In this document: piece after piece, positions 45,768-55,458 of the stretch
Position numbering within the stretch: position 1 is the stretch's first letter
How the letters are laid out: each line of letters begins with the position of its first letter
Assembly (NCBI GenBank): GCA_017480325.1
Contig: JAFVAY010000002.1
Coordinates: 62,001-126,000 of the forward strand
DNA from: Clostridiales bacterium
GTDB taxonomy: Bacteria > Bacillota > Clostridia > Saccharofermentanales > Saccharofermentanaceae
Reading direction: 5' to 3'
Length of the DNA stretch: 64,000 bases
The notes under the pieces: generated by a model
Told to the model about the DNA's origin: nothing
The model's input: only the letters and a program-made list of their open reading frames with translations
The model's database searches: none
Translations under genes and position numbers: made by a program

Positions 45768-46376
45768 ATGATTACAAGAGATGAGGCGTTTGAACTTCTA
45801 AGGAAATACAACAATGAGCCCTTTCATATTCAGCATGCACTGACGGTGGAAGCTGTAATGAAGTGGTATGCCAATGAATTGGGCTATGGTGATGAAGCTG
45901 AGTATTGGGGCATCGTGGGGATGCTTCATGATATAGATTTTGAAGAATATCCTGATGAGCATTGTCTTAAGGCGCCGGAGCTTCTCTCTCAGGCCGGCGT
46001 AAGCGAGGATATTATCCATGCCGTATGCTCTCATGGGTATGGGATAACTGTGGGCTGTGGGGTCACTATTGATGTTGAGCCGATCAGAGAGATGGAGAAG
46101 GTGCTTTTCGCCGCGGATGAACTGACAGGACTTATCGGTGCTGCAGCTCTTATGAGACCGTCCAAGAGTACAAAGGACATGGAGCTTAAATCTTTAAAGA
46201 AAAAGTATAAGAGCAAGGGCTTCGCAGCCGGTTGTTCCAGAGAAGTCATCGAACGTGGCGCCCGGCAGCTGGGGTGGGAGCTTGATAAGCTTCTGACTTT
46301 AACTCTGCAGGCGATGGCTGCAACGGAAGATGAGATCAATGAGGCAATGAGTCGGAGCGGTTGTCAGGTGTCTTGA
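45768..46376 (+). CDS. HD-domain hydrolase
   Basis: The 202-residue protein has an HD fold: FHIQHAL near the start, MLHDIDFE with the H-D metal pair at about residues 50-60 and a later VCSHGYG. It is likely a metal-dependent phosphohydrolase. It starts 31 bases after the activase and may share its transcript, but a link to sulfonates is not evident. The C-terminal part is helical with a single GCQVS tail. Confidence 0.8.
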   Translation: MITRDEAFELLRKYNNEPFHIQHALTVEAVMKWYANELGYGDEAEYWGIVGMLHDIDFEEYPDEHCLKAPELLSQAGVSEDIIHAVCSHGYGITVGCGVTIDVEPIREMEKVLFAADELTGLIGAAALMRPSKSTKDMELKSLKKKYKSKGFAAGCSREVIERGARQLGWELDKLLTLTLQAMAATEDEINEAMSRSGCQVS

Positions 46377-46393
46377 TGATGCCGGTGGGAAGT

Positions 46394-46420
46394 AAATAAA
46401 GCCCCCGGATTGCTCCGGGG
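46394..46420 (-). terminator. Terminator of the amt gene
   Basis: On the minus strand CCCCGGA (46420-46414) pairs with TCCGGGG (46409-46403) around a four-base loop, and TTTATTT follows. It lies 50 bases after the amt stop. On the plus strand no T-run follows, so it probably does not end the sulfonate operon efficiently. Confidence 0.75.
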
Positions 46421-46469
46421 ACCACTTGGAAAGGTGTATAGCGACGCCAAGCAATGGTACTTCGCGGGC

Positions 46470-48242
46470 TTACTCTACATCTGCCAAAGCTGCGAAGTTT
46501 TCTTCGCCGGTTCTGATCTTTACGACCTGAGCCACGTTATATACGAATATCTTTCCGTCGCCGATGTGACCTGTGTAAAGAGCCTTTTTTGCTGCTTCTA
46601 TTACTTTTGCTACAGGTATAGTCGAGACTACTACTTCTACTTTAACCTTTGGCAGCAAGGTAGTATCTACCTCGACTCCTCTGTAGCGTTCGCCGGCGCC
46701 CTTCTGTACGCCGCAGCCCATGACCTGCGTCATAGTCATACCGGTTACGCCAATCTCGTTCATAGCTTTCTTCAGCTTGTCGTAGCGAGAGAGCTTGGAG
46801 ATGATTACCACTTTATGTATGCCGGTATCAAGCTCCGGTACGGAAGCGTCAACAACGGGTACGGCAGCATTCTTCAGAGTATCCGAAGCATCATCATAAG
46901 CGTGTGCGCCAAGATCGGTGTTCTCGTTAACTGCCATCATGTTGTCAGAGATATCCATGATGGAGAAGCCTGCATAAGCGGAAGGAAGTCCGTGCTCAGT
47001 TGCATCAAGACCTGTAATCTCTTCTTCCTCTGTAACACGAAGACCGAAGATTTTCTTAATAACCAGGAACGTGATTGTGATTGTAACTGCCGTCCAGGCT
47101 GCAGTGCAGAACATACCGAGAAGCTGTATTCCGAGGAGCTTGAAGCCGCCGCCGTAGAAAAGACCTGTCATTACATTTCCTGCTTTGTCAGTAAGAGAAT
47201 AACCGGGAACGGAAGAAGTAGAGAAAAGACCTACTGCGATCGTACCCCAGATACCGTTCATCATGTGGACTGCAACAGCACCAACCGGGTCGTCTATGTG
47301 AAGCACATTATCAAGGAACCACACTCCGAAAACAACGAGCAGACCGGATACTATACCTATAATAGCTGCACCTAAAGCATCAGCTGTATCGCAGGGAGCC
47401 GTGATAGCTACAAGTCCTGCCAAAGAAGCGTTAAGACACATGGATACGTCGGGCTTACCGTACTTGATCCAAGTAAAAATCATACAAGATACTGTAGCAA
47501 GTGCAGGTGCAATTGTTGTAGTAACGAATATAGCTCCGAGCTGCTCAAGGCTTGTTGCAGCAGCGCCGTTAAATCCATACCAGCCAAGCCAGAGGATAAA
47601 CACACCCAAAGCACCGATAGGAAGGTTGTGTCCGGGGAAAGCATTTACTTTAGTAACCTTGCCGGAATCATCGCGAACGAACTTACCGATACGGGGTCCG
47701 AGTAAAGCGGCGCCGATCAAAGCTGAGATACCGCCTACCATATGAATACAGTTGGAGCCTGCGAAGTCATGGAATCCGATCTGAGCGAGCCAGCCGCCGC
47801 CCCAAGTCCAGTGAGCTTCGATAGGGTAGATGACAGCAGAGATAACTGCGGAATAAACACAGTACGAGAGGAACTTGGTTCTCTCAGCCATAGCACCCGA
47901 GACGATAGTTGCCGTCGTCGCACAGAACACAAGGTTGAATACGAAGCCGGACCAATCGAAAGTCGCATAGTTTGTAAAGATATCAAAGTTCGGCAGACCC
48001 ACAAGACCGAACAGGGCATCTTCCCCCAGGAACAGACCGAAGCCTATGAGTATAAACACCACGGTTCCGATACAGAAGTCCATAAGGTTCTTCATGATGA
48101 TATTGCCGGCATTCTTCGCCCTCGTAAATCCGGTCTCTACCATAGCAAATCCTGCCTGCATCCAGAATACGAGAGCGGCTCCGGCTAAGAACCACACGCC
48201 GAATATCTGGTCATTTACGGCAGACATAAATTCTTCAAACAT
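46470..48242 (-). CDS. amt: Ammonium transporter with fused PII domain
   Basis: Residues 1-430 form an Amt/MEP channel with about eleven membrane segments, including the twin-histidine core regions. The last 115 residues are a GlnK/PII domain, starting at HKVVIISKLSRYDKL and containing the T-loop GERYRGVEVDTTLLPKV. The first T-loop tyrosine is kept but the one modified in enteric PII proteins (Y51) is valine, so uridylylation there is impossible. Fusion would let the sensor gate its own channel. Its mRNA leader carries an ANTAR-type hairpin and a terminator. Confidence 0.92.
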   Translation of the reverse strand: MFEEFMSAVNDQIFGVWFLAGAALVFWMQAGFAMVETGFTRAKNAGNIIMKNLMDFCIGTVVFILIGFGLFLGEDALFGLVGLPNFDIFTNYATFDWSGFVFNLVFCATTATIVSGAMAERTKFLSYCVYSAVISAVIYPIEAHWTWGGGWLAQIGFHDFAGSNCIHMVGGISALIGAALLGPRIGKFVRDDSGKVTKVNAFPGHNLPIGALGVFILWLGWYGFNGAAATSLEQLGAIFVTTTIAPALATVSCMIFTWIKYGKPDVSMCLNASLAGLVAITAPCDTADALGAAIIGIVSGLLVVFGVWFLDNVLHIDDPVGAVAVHMMNGIWGTIAVGLFSTSSVPGYSLTDKAGNVMTGLFYGGGFKLLGIQLLGMFCTAAWTAVTITITFLVIKKIFGLRVTEEEEITGLDATEHGLPSAYAGFSIMDISDNMMAVNENTDLGAHAYDDASDTLKNAAVPVVDASVPELDTGIHKVVIISKLSRYDKLKKAMNEIGVTGMTMTQVMGCGVQKGAGERYRGVEVDTTLLPKVKVEVVVSTIPVAKVIEAAKKALYTGHIGDGKIFVYNVAQVVKIRTGEENFAALADVE

Positions 48243-48270
48243 AACGTTTACCTCCTTGTTCGGACAAATA

Positions 48271-48413
48271 AAAAACCGGCCGCAAAAACGCTTGTGGTCA
48301 CGTCTTTGTGCCGGTTCTTGATATGTCCGTAAAATCAGAAATGGTGCCGAAGAATTTCTTCAGCACCATTGCTTTATGTCATGCATACTACCCCTCGTTT
48401 GGCAGGTTGTCAA
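48271..48413 (-). promoter_or_regulatory. amt promoter, leader hairpins and attenuator
   Basis: On the minus strand TTGACA (48413-48408) and TAGTAT (48390-48385) are 17 bases apart. A 13-bp hairpin follows (48370-48340, loop AAATT). Then GGCAC, hexaloop AAAGAC (48307-48302) and GTGACC form a small hairpin (48312-48296). Its 5' side is also the 5' arm of a terminator whose arms are 48316-48302 and 48289-48274, with a TTT run after. The two structures exclude each other. A1 and G4 of the hexaloop match ANTAR targets. Confidence 0.7.
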
Positions 48414-48452
48414 ACAATATTTTTTGATTTTTGCAGACTCGCCCGGCAACCC

Positions 48453-48549
48453 TTGACACGAGGCGCATGAAGTAGCATAATGACCGCAATTAAATACTTC
48501 AAGCAAAGGCGCTTATCTGACGGGAATACCGTCGGATGAGCGTTTTTTT
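48453..48549 (+). promoter_or_regulatory. gltB promoter with ANTAR hairpin and terminator
   Basis: TTGACA (48453-48458) and CATAAT (48476-48481) are 17 bases apart. AAGC (48501-48504) and GCTT (48511-48514) enclose the hexaloop AAAGGC (A1, G4). A 14-bp terminator stem, 48510-48523 with 48529-48542 around loop GAATA, uses the same GCTT, and seven Ts follow (48543-48549). Formation of the small hairpin would stop the terminator from folding. It is thus a transcription attenuator in front of glutamate synthase. Confidence 0.8.
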
Positions 48550-48582
48550 GTTGTGGAGTTTAAGGATGGGAGAACAAAAACT

Positions 48583-51500
48583 ATGGATAATTACAGAGTG
48601 CAGGAGCCCTTCGACAGACAAGGCTTGTACGATCCTTCCAACGAACATGAGAACTGCGGTATCGGCGCCGTTGTAAACATCAACGGTAAGCCCGAGAGAA
48701 GAGTTGTCGACGGTGCTTTGAAGATTGTTGAGACATTGGAGCACAGAGCCGGTAAAGATGCCGAGGGCAAGACCGGAGACGGCGTTGGAATTCTGCTTCA
48801 GATTCCTCATGAATTCTTCGTTAAAAAAGCTGCAAAGGAAGGCATTACATTGGGCGAGCGAAGAAGCTTTGGTATCGGAATGTTCTTCATGCCCCAGACT
48901 CCCGCTCTGTGCGAATCCTCCAAGAAGAAGTTCGAGGAGATAATCGATTCCGAACACATGAAATTCTTAGGGTGGCGTAAAGTTCCCGTTACACCTGAAG
49001 TGCTCGGAAGCAAGGCTTTGGAAAGCATGCCCACTATTATGCAGGGCTTCGTGGCAAGACCTTCCGACTGCAAGGAAGATATTGAATTTGAAAGACGACT
49101 TTATGTCGCGAGACGCCTCTATGAAAAGGCGGATGAGAACACCTATGTATGCTCCCTGTCCTGCAGGACTATCGTGTATAAGGGAATGTTCCTGGTAGGG
49201 CAGTTGAGGTCATTTTATGAGGACCTCACGAAGGAGGAGTTTATCTCAGCAATCGGTATCGTGCACTCGAGATTTTCTACCAACACCAATCCGAGCTGGC
49301 AGCGCTCTCACCCCAACAGAATTATGGTGCATAACGGTGAGATCAATACGATCACCGGTAACGTCAACAAGATGCTTTCCCGAGAAAATATCCTTCACAG
49401 TTCAGTGCTTGAGGACAGATTGAAGGATATCTATCCGTTGCTGGACGTCACCGGCTCCGATTCCGCAAGGCTTGATAACACGCTGGAATTCATGATGATG
49501 TGCGGGATGCCTCTGCCTCTCGCGGTTACGGTCGCCATTCCGGAACCGTGGCAGCACATCCAGAATATGAGTCGTGAACTTCGCGCGTTTTATCAGTACT
49601 ATGCGACGATGATGGAGCCGTGGGACGGTCCTGCCTCTATTATTTTTACTGACGGAGATATCCTTGGTGCTACGCTTGACCGTAATGGCCTTAGGCCCTC
49701 TAGATACTACCTTACCGAAGATGGTCTGCTGATAATATCCTCTGAAGTTGGCTCCCTGGGAGATCTTGATGAGAACACGGTTATTAAGAAGGACAGGCTG
49801 CGTCCGGGTAAGATCCTTGTGGCAGATACAAGAGCGGGCGTCCTGATCACAGATGACGAATTGAAGCAGAAATTCAGCAGAAGACAGCCCTACGGTGAGT
49901 GGCTCGATCATATGCTGGTTCCTCTTAAAGAGCTTAAGATAGAGAACAGACGTCCGGTGCGCATAAGAGGAGAGGAGTTAAGAACTCAGCAGAAGCTCTT
50001 CGGCTATTCTTACGGCAACATTAATAACTCCATTATCCCCATGTGTCTTAACGGCATCGAACCTACGGCGGCGATGGGTATCGATATTCCCGTGCCACCG
50101 CTATCGGAGATGGAGCCTCCGCTTTTCGATTACTTTAAGCAGAAATTCGCACAGGTTACGAACCCTCCTATCGATTCCATAAGAGAAGAGATAGTAACGG
50201 ATACGACAGTTTATCTAGGTATCGCCGGCAACGTTCTCGAGGAGGACGAGGAGAACTGCCACGTTCTGAAGATAAATAATCCTATCCTCACTAACCTCGA
50301 TATGATGAAGATAAGAGACAGCCACATAGGCGGGCTTAAGACCAAAGATATCTCCATGCTTTATGAGCGCGACGGAAAGCTCAAGGATGCTATCGAGAAC
50401 TTATACAGACAGGCTGACAAGGCGCACGAGGAAGGAGCTGCGATCCTGATCCTCACCGACCGCGGTACAGATGAGACTCACGTGGCTATCCCGTCTTTAC
50501 TTGCTGTTGCCGCTCTCGAGACTTACCTTGTAAGAACGAGGATGAACACGGCCATCTCGCTTATTCTGGAGTCGGCTGAGCCCTGCGAGGTGCACCACTT
50601 CGCCACTCTCTTGGGCTTCGGCGCGTCGGCTATAAACCCTTACCTCGCCCTCGACTCCATACACGAGCTTATCTCCACGGGCATGATCGACAAGGACTAC
50701 TCTCAGGCATCCGAAGCCTACGTCTCCGCTGTCGTTCACGGCATAGTAAAGATAAGCGCGAAAATGGGTATTTCCACACTACAGTCCTATCAGGGTTCCA
50801 AGATTTTCGAAGCGCTTGGAATAGGGAAGGAGCTTATGGATGAGTACTTCCCCGATACCGTCAGCAGAGTCGGCGGCATCACTCTCGAGGAGATCGAGAG
50901 AAGGACATTGAAGCTTCATGATTGTGCTTATGACGCCGGCGGTCTTACGGTCCCCCATTCGCTGAAGATCGCAGGGCGCCACAAGGAGAGATCTGGAAAG
51001 GAGGATCATCTCTATAATCCGGAGACGATCCACCTTCTCCAGCTTTCTACAAGGACGGGTGATTACGAGACATTTAAGAAGTTCGCGGAAGCTGTCACAA
51101 GAGAAGACAGACACATAACCTTAAGAAGTACTCTGGAGTTCAAGTTCCCCGAAGACGGCGGCATCGATATAGATGAAGTAGAGCCGGTGGAGAGCATAAT
51201 GAGAAGGTTCAAGACAGGTGCCATGTCCTACGGTTCCATCTCGAAGGAAGCTCACGAGTGTATGGCTATCGCGATGAATCGCATCGGCGGTAAGAGCAAC
51301 TCCGGTGAGGGAGGAGAGGATCTTGAGCGTATCAATACTGCCGGGTCATCCGAGGACAGATGTTCAGCGATAAAGCAGGTGGCATCCGGGCGTTTCGGAG
51401 TTACGTCGAAGTACTTAACCTCTGCTAAGGAGCTGCAGATCAAGATGGCTCAGGGTGCGAAGCCCGGCGAGGGCGGACACCTTCCGGGACGTAAGGTTTA

Positions 51501-53148
51501 CCCCTGGATTGCCAAGACTCGTCACTCCACTCCGGGTGTCGCTTTGATCTCGCCGCCTCCTCATCACGATATCTATTCTATCGAGGATCTGGCTCAGCTC
51601 ATATATGATCTTAAGAATGCAAATAAGAACGCGCGTATTTCCGTCAAGCTGGTATCTGAAGCCGGCGTTGGAACGATCGCTGCGGGTGTCGCGAAGGCAG
51701 GTGCAGGAGTAGTTCTAATCTCAGGCTACGACGGCGGTACCGGCGCTGCTCCCGCGAGCTCAATCCACAATGCCGGCTTGCCTTGGGAGCTTGGTGTCGC
51801 CGAGACTCATCGCACTCTTATTATGAATAATCTTCGCTCGAAGGTTGTTATAGAGACTGACGGCAAGCTCATGACGGGCCGTGACGTAGTTATCGCTGCG
51901 ATGCTCGGTGCGGAGGAATTCGGATTTGCTACAGCACCTCTTGTTACCATGGGCTGCGTAATGATGAGAGTATGTAATCTCGATACTTGCCCCGTCGGTG
52001 TAGCGACACAGAATCCTGAGCTTAGAAAGAAGTTCACGGGCAAGCCTGAATACATCATCAACTTTATGACCTTTATCGCAATGCAGATGAGAGAGTATAT
52101 GGCTAAGTTAGGGGTTCGCACGGTAGATGAGCTGGTCGGGCGTTCTGATCTTCTGAAGCCCGGTATGTTTGATCCGGCGTCTCGCATGTCCCGTATTGAT
52201 ATGACTGAAGTTCTGGACAATCCTTACGCCGGTGATGCTTCTGTTAAGCAGCATTTCGTACCCGAAGACAGATACGACTTCGGTCTCGAATCTACGATCG
52301 ACGAAGAGGTTCTGATACCGCACTTCATGTCGGATCTGGAGAGCAAGACGAAAGCATCGATAGACATCAATGTAAGTAATCTTAACCGTACTCTGGGCAC
52401 GTTGTTCGGCGCTGAGATTACGCGACGTTATTACAACACTCTCGACGACGATATGTTTACCGTCAACTGCGAAGGTGCCGGCGGTCAAAGCTTCGGTGCG
52501 TTTATCCCCAAGGGATTGACTATTAACTTGAGGGGCGACGCTAACGACTACTACGGCAAGGGACTTTCCGGCGGAATCCTGAGCGTATATCCTACGGAGC
52601 ACTTAAAGCTCAGATCCGATGAGAACATCATTATCGGTAATGTCGCGCTCTTCGGAGCTACTTCCGGAAAGGCTTTTATAAGCGGAGTCGCAGGAGAGAG
52701 ATTCTGTGTACGTAATTCCGGGGCAACTGTTGTTGTTGAGGGTGTCGGCGACCACGGCTGCGAATATATGACCGGCGGTGTCGCGGTTATCTTAGGTTCT
52801 GTAGGTAAGAACTTTGCTGCCGGTATGAGCGGCGGTATCGCGTATGTTCTCGACGTGGATAACGATCTTTACACTAAGCTTAACAAGTCACTGGTGGGAT
52901 TCTCCCGCATTAAGTCCGATGAGGATAAGACGGAACTTCGCGCTTTGATTGAGGAGCACGTTAGGAGAACCGATTCTCATATAGGACACGTTATCCTCGA
53001 TAACTTCGATGAGTATGCGGGTAAGTTCAAGAAGGTTGTGCCCCACGACTATCAGGCGATGATGGACACTATCGCTAAGTTTAAGTCACAGGGTTTGGAC
53101 GAGGATAAAGCGCGCATCAGTGCTTTCCACGAAAGGATGAATGGGTGA
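48583..53148 (+). CDS. gltB: Glutamate synthase large subunit
   Basis: GltB (1521 residues) makes glutamate from glutamine and 2-oxoglutarate. A short leader of 23 residues precedes the catalytic cysteine of ENCGIGAVV, which needs exposure for the glutaminase. The later FMN domain has GAKPGEGGHLPG, and CVMMRVCNLDTCPVG gives three cysteines for the [3Fe-4S] cluster. A C-terminal GXGXG beta-helix domain follows. I chose ATG 48583; an in-frame GTG 30 bases earlier is possible. It is followed directly by gltD and is controlled by the attenuator upstream. Confidence 0.97.
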   Translation: MDNYRVQEPFDRQGLYDPSNEHENCGIGAVVNINGKPERRVVDGALKIVETLEHRAGKDAEGKTGDGVGILLQIPHEFFVKKAAKEGITLGERRSFGIGMFFMPQTPALCESSKKKFEEIIDSEHMKFLGWRKVPVTPEVLGSKALESMPTIMQGFVARPSDCKEDIEFERRLYVARRLYEKADENTYVCSLSCRTIVYKGMFLVGQLRSFYEDLTKEEFISAIGIVHSRFSTNTNPSWQRSHPNRIMVHNGEINTITGNVNKMLSRENILHSSVLEDRLKDIYPLLDVTGSDSARLDNTLEFMMMCGMPLPLAVTVAIPEPWQHIQNMSRELRAFYQYYATMMEPWDGPASIIFTDGDILGATLDRNGLRPSRYYLTEDGLLIISSEVGSLGDLDENTVIKKDRLRPGKILVADTRAGVLITDDELKQKFSRRQPYGEWLDHMLVPLKELKIENRRPVRIRGEELRTQQKLFGYSYGNINNSIIPMCLNGIEPTAAMGIDIPVPPLSEMEPPLFDYFKQKFAQVTNPPIDSIREEIVTDTTVYLGIAGNVLEEDEENCHVLKINNPILTNLDMMKIRDSHIGGLKTKDISMLYERDGKLKDAIENLYRQADKAHEEGAAILILTDRGTDETHVAIPSLLAVAALETYLVRTRMNTAISLILESAEPCEVHHFATLLGFGASAINPYLALDSIHELISTGMIDKDYSQASEAYVSAVVHGIVKISAKMGISTLQSYQGSKIFEALGIGKELMDEYFPDTVSRVGGITLEEIERRTLKLHDCAYDAGGLTVPHSLKIAGRHKERSGKEDHLYNPETIHLLQLSTRTGDYETFKKFAEAVTREDRHITLRSTLEFKFPEDGGIDIDEVEPVESIMRRFKTGAMSYGSISKEAHECMAIAMNRIGGKSNSGEGGEDLERINTAGSSEDRCSAIKQVASGRFGVTSKYLTSAKELQIKMAQGAKPGEGGHLPGRKVYPWIAKTRHSTPGVALISPPPHHDIYSIEDLAQLIYDLKNANKNARISVKLVSEAGVGTIAAGVAKAGAGVVLISGYDGGTGAAPASSIHNAGLPWELGVAETHRTLIMNNLRSKVVIETDGKLMTGRDVVIAAMLGAEEFGFATAPLVTMGCVMMRVCNLDTCPVGVATQNPELRKKFTGKPEYIINFMTFIAMQMREYMAKLGVRTVDELVGRSDLLKPGMFDPASRMSRIDMTEVLDNPYAGDASVKQHFVPEDRYDFGLESTIDEEVLIPHFMSDLESKTKASIDINVSNLNRTLGTLFGAEITRRYYNTLDDDMFTVNCEGAGGQSFGAFIPKGLTINLRGDANDYYGKGLSGGILSVYPTEHLKLRSDENIIIGNVALFGATSGKAFISGVAGERFCVRNSGATVVVEGVGDHGCEYMTGGVAVILGSVGKNFAAGMSGGIAYVLDVDNDLYTKLNKSLVGFSRIKSDEDKTELRALIEEHVRRTDSHIGHVILDNFDEYAGKFKKVVPHDYQAMMDTIAKFKSQGLDEDKARISAFHERMNG

Positions 53149-53153
53149 TAAGA

Positions 53154-54617
53154 ATGGGAAAAGCAACAGGATTTATGGAATATGAAAGACAAGAGAACTC
53201 CGCCGTGGAGCCTCTTGAGAGGATTAAGACCTACAGTGAATTTCACGCCCCTCTAGACATCGCGGCAAGGCGTGAACAGGCAGCTCGCTGCATGGACTGC
53301 GGCGTTCCGTTCTGCCAGTACGGTAAGGTGATCTGCGGAATGGTATCCGGCTGTCCTCTTAATAACCTGTGTCCGGATTGGAATGATCTTCTGTATAAGG
53401 GTTTCTGGGATGAGGCTGCTTCTCGATTGATGATGACTAATCCTTTCCCCGAGTTCACATCCCGTGTCTGCCCGGCTTTATGCGAGAAGGCATGTACCTG
53501 CGGCTTAAACGGCGACCCGGTTACTGTTAAGGAGAATGAATATGCGATTATCGAGCATGCGTATGAGTCGGGGTATATGACGCCGCAGATTCCTGCTGTC
53601 AGAAGCGGTAAACGCGTGGCGGTAATAGGGTCGGGTCCTTCCGGATTATCTGCTGCTAATTTTCTTAATCGCCGTGGTCACTTTGTAACAGTTTATGAGA
53701 AAGCCGACCGTCCGGGTGGTTTACTGATGTACGGCATTCCCAATATGAAGCTTGAGAAGAGGTTTATCGAGCGGCGTGTTGCGCTTATGAAGGAGGAAGG
53801 CGTTGAATTTGTATTGAATTGCAATGTCGGTGTGGATATTACCGCAGATGAATTGAAGTCAACCTACGATGCCGTAATTCTCGCCTGCGGTGCCCGTAAT
53901 CCGCGTGATATATCTGCTCCCGGTCGTGAGGGTGAAGGTATATATTTTGCCGTTGATTATCTGACCGCCACAACGAAGAGTATTCTGGCTTCGGCGATGT
54001 CGGATGGAAATTACATCAGTGCGAAGTATAAGGATGTGGTAATCATCGGCGGCGGCGATACCGGCAATGACTGCGTCGGTACTTCGATCCGCCATGGCTG
54101 CAAATCTGTCACCCAGCTTGAGATGATGCCGCCGGCCCCTCTTACCAGAGCTGATAATAATCCATGGCCGCAGTGGCCCAAGGTCTTAAAGACAGACTAT
54201 GGTCAGGAAGAAGCGATTGCCGTGTTCGGGCATGACCCTCGAATCTATGAGACTACGGTTAAGAGCTTTGTCCGTTCCGAAGACGGTAAGCTTAGCGGTG
54301 TTGAGACTGTAAAGATTAAGTGGGAAGGAAGAAAGATGACTTTTGTTGAAGGGTCAGAGAAAGTCATTCCCGCTCAATTGGTATTGATCGCTGCAGGATT
54401 CTTAGGACCTGAGAAATATATAGCTGACAGCTTCGATGTAGAGACTAATGAGAGGTCGAATATCAAGACTGACGGACATAAGACGTCAGTTGATAAGGTA
54501 TTCGCCTGCGGCGACTGTAAACGAGGGCAGTCTCTGGTGGTCTGGGGCCTTCGCGAAGGCCGCGACTGCGCTGAAGAAGTGGATGAATACCTGATGGGCT
54601 ATACGAATATGCTGTAA
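53154..54617 (+). CDS. gltD: Glutamate synthase small subunit
   Basis: The 487-residue protein carries the N-terminal iron-sulfur motifs (CMDCGVPFCQ, and CGMVSGCPLNNLCPDW), an FAD site (VIGSGPSGLSAA) and an NADPH site (IIGGGDTGNDC). It passes electrons from NAD(P)H to GltB. The ATG at 53154, six bases after the gltB stop, has GGTGA ahead; a GTG start nine bases earlier overlaps gltB. A hairpin (54652-54689) follows its stop. Confidence 0.96.
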   Translation: MGKATGFMEYERQENSAVEPLERIKTYSEFHAPLDIAARREQAARCMDCGVPFCQYGKVICGMVSGCPLNNLCPDWNDLLYKGFWDEAASRLMMTNPFPEFTSRVCPALCEKACTCGLNGDPVTVKENEYAIIEHAYESGYMTPQIPAVRSGKRVAVIGSGPSGLSAANFLNRRGHFVTVYEKADRPGGLLMYGIPNMKLEKRFIERRVALMKEEGVEFVLNCNVGVDITADELKSTYDAVILACGARNPRDISAPGREGEGIYFAVDYLTATTKSILASAMSDGNYISAKYKDVVIIGGGDTGNDCVGTSIRHGCKSVTQLEMMPPAPLTRADNNPWPQWPKVLKTDYGQEEAIAVFGHDPRIYETTVKSFVRSEDGKLSGVETVKIKWEGRKMTFVEGSEKVIPAQLVLIAAGFLGPEKYIADSFDVETNERSNIKTDGHKTSVDKVFACGDCKRGQSLVVWGLREGRDCAEEVDEYLMGYTNML

Positions 54618-54651
54618 ATCATCTTATTTGTCTCAAATGTACCCCTATGCA

Positions 54652-54689
54652 GTACCCCAAATTGGCATTTCAAGACCGATTTGGGGTAC
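54652..54689. terminator. 14-bp inverted repeat between gltD and the converging gene
   Basis: GTACCCCAAATTGG (54652-54665) pairs with CCGATTTGGGGTAC (54676-54689) around a 10-base loop. It lies 34 bases after gltD and overlaps the final codons of the converging minus-strand gene. Neither side has a good T-run, so its role as a terminator is uncertain; it may protect 3' ends. Confidence 0.4.
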
Positions 54690-55413
54690 ATATATCTCCA
54701 CAATTTTCCTCTATCATGAATCTTACTGCAGTTTTGAAATCTTCTACATTGAAATCGCCGCTGCTGGATAGTCTGTAGAATAATACATCCTTGTTTTCTT
54801 TAAATCCGACCTTATAGTAATTGATTTTTCTATTTTCGGATTTAAAGAAATAGTCTTCCTTTTCCATCATTCCGTCTAATTCTATTAGCAATACCTTTTC
54901 AATATAGGGAACATAGAAGGCTATATCAGGATAGAAGAACTTTCCGTTTTTAATTAAGCAGATTTCTGTCTTCCACTCGAATCCCATCTCTTCGATTTCT
55001 TTTACAGCAAGCAATTCATTCTTAGATCTAAGTATTTGATTGGAGTAGTTAATTTTGGTCTTGTATTCTTTTCCGTTCTGGTTGGGCTGAGATTGCTTAT
55101 AATAATCGTAAGTGACCATATCGTCTTGGGTCTTTGTTAAAGGGAAAGTATATTTAATTGGGGTTCCGGAATAATTAAGACTCCATGTATCAAGACAATC
55201 ATTATATTGCATCGTAAGTTTCTTATATTCTTTAACTAGGGCTGCATAATAACTGCCTTTCTTTCCATCAATACGGTATTTTCCCTTACCCGATTCTGTA
55301 TTAACGTAAACAATCGGTTTCCCACGATGCTGCCCAAACCAGCCCTTGGGCAGTTCGCTTAGGCGCTTCTCCAGATAGGAGATCTTAAGTTCCAGTACTT
55401 TACGTGATTCCAT
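54670..55413 (-). CDS. Putative PD-(D/E)XK-like nuclease, stand-alone
   Basis: The 247-residue protein has a coiled N-terminal half (MESRKVLELKISYLEKRL) and a C-terminal part in which FFYPDIAFYVP and LLIELDGM form a PD...ExD pattern like the nuclease fold, followed by INYYKVGF. I recall similar clostridial proteins without known function. The start at 55413 has no ribosome site and lies close after a TATGCT -10, so the mRNA may be leaderless; the longer frame would begin inside the promoter repeats. The gene is inserted between gltD and glnN. Confidence 0.5.
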   Translation of the reverse strand: MESRKVLELKISYLEKRLSELPKGWFGQHRGKPIVYVNTESGKGKYRIDGKKGSYYAALVKEYKKLTMQYNDCLDTWSLNYSGTPIKYTFPLTKTQDDMVTYDYYKQSQPNQNGKEYKTKINYSNQILRSKNELLAVKEIEEMGFEWKTEICLIKNGKFFYPDIAFYVPYIEKVLLIELDGMMEKEDYFFKSENRKINYYKVGFKENKDVLFYRLSSSGDFNVEDFKTAVRFMIEENCGDICTPNRS

Positions 55414-55458
55414 GACATAAGCATAGCAGGGAAGCTGATGGAAAAGACCGACAATTTT

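Noticed and set aside
46410..47375. Long plus-strand open frame of 321 codons
   Set aside because: It lies antisense to amt, has low-complexity composition and no ribosome site; the minus-strand protein is a clear Amt-PII.
48340..48370. Second ANTAR hairpin (P1) in the amt leader
   Set aside because: The 13-bp stem closes a five-base loop AAATT, without A1 and G4 in a hexaloop.
48490..48560. Glutamine riboswitch (glnA or downstream-peptide type) before gltB
   Set aside because: The conserved internal motifs of those riboswitches are absent, while the hexaloop hairpin and terminator fit an ANTAR target and recur at four genes.
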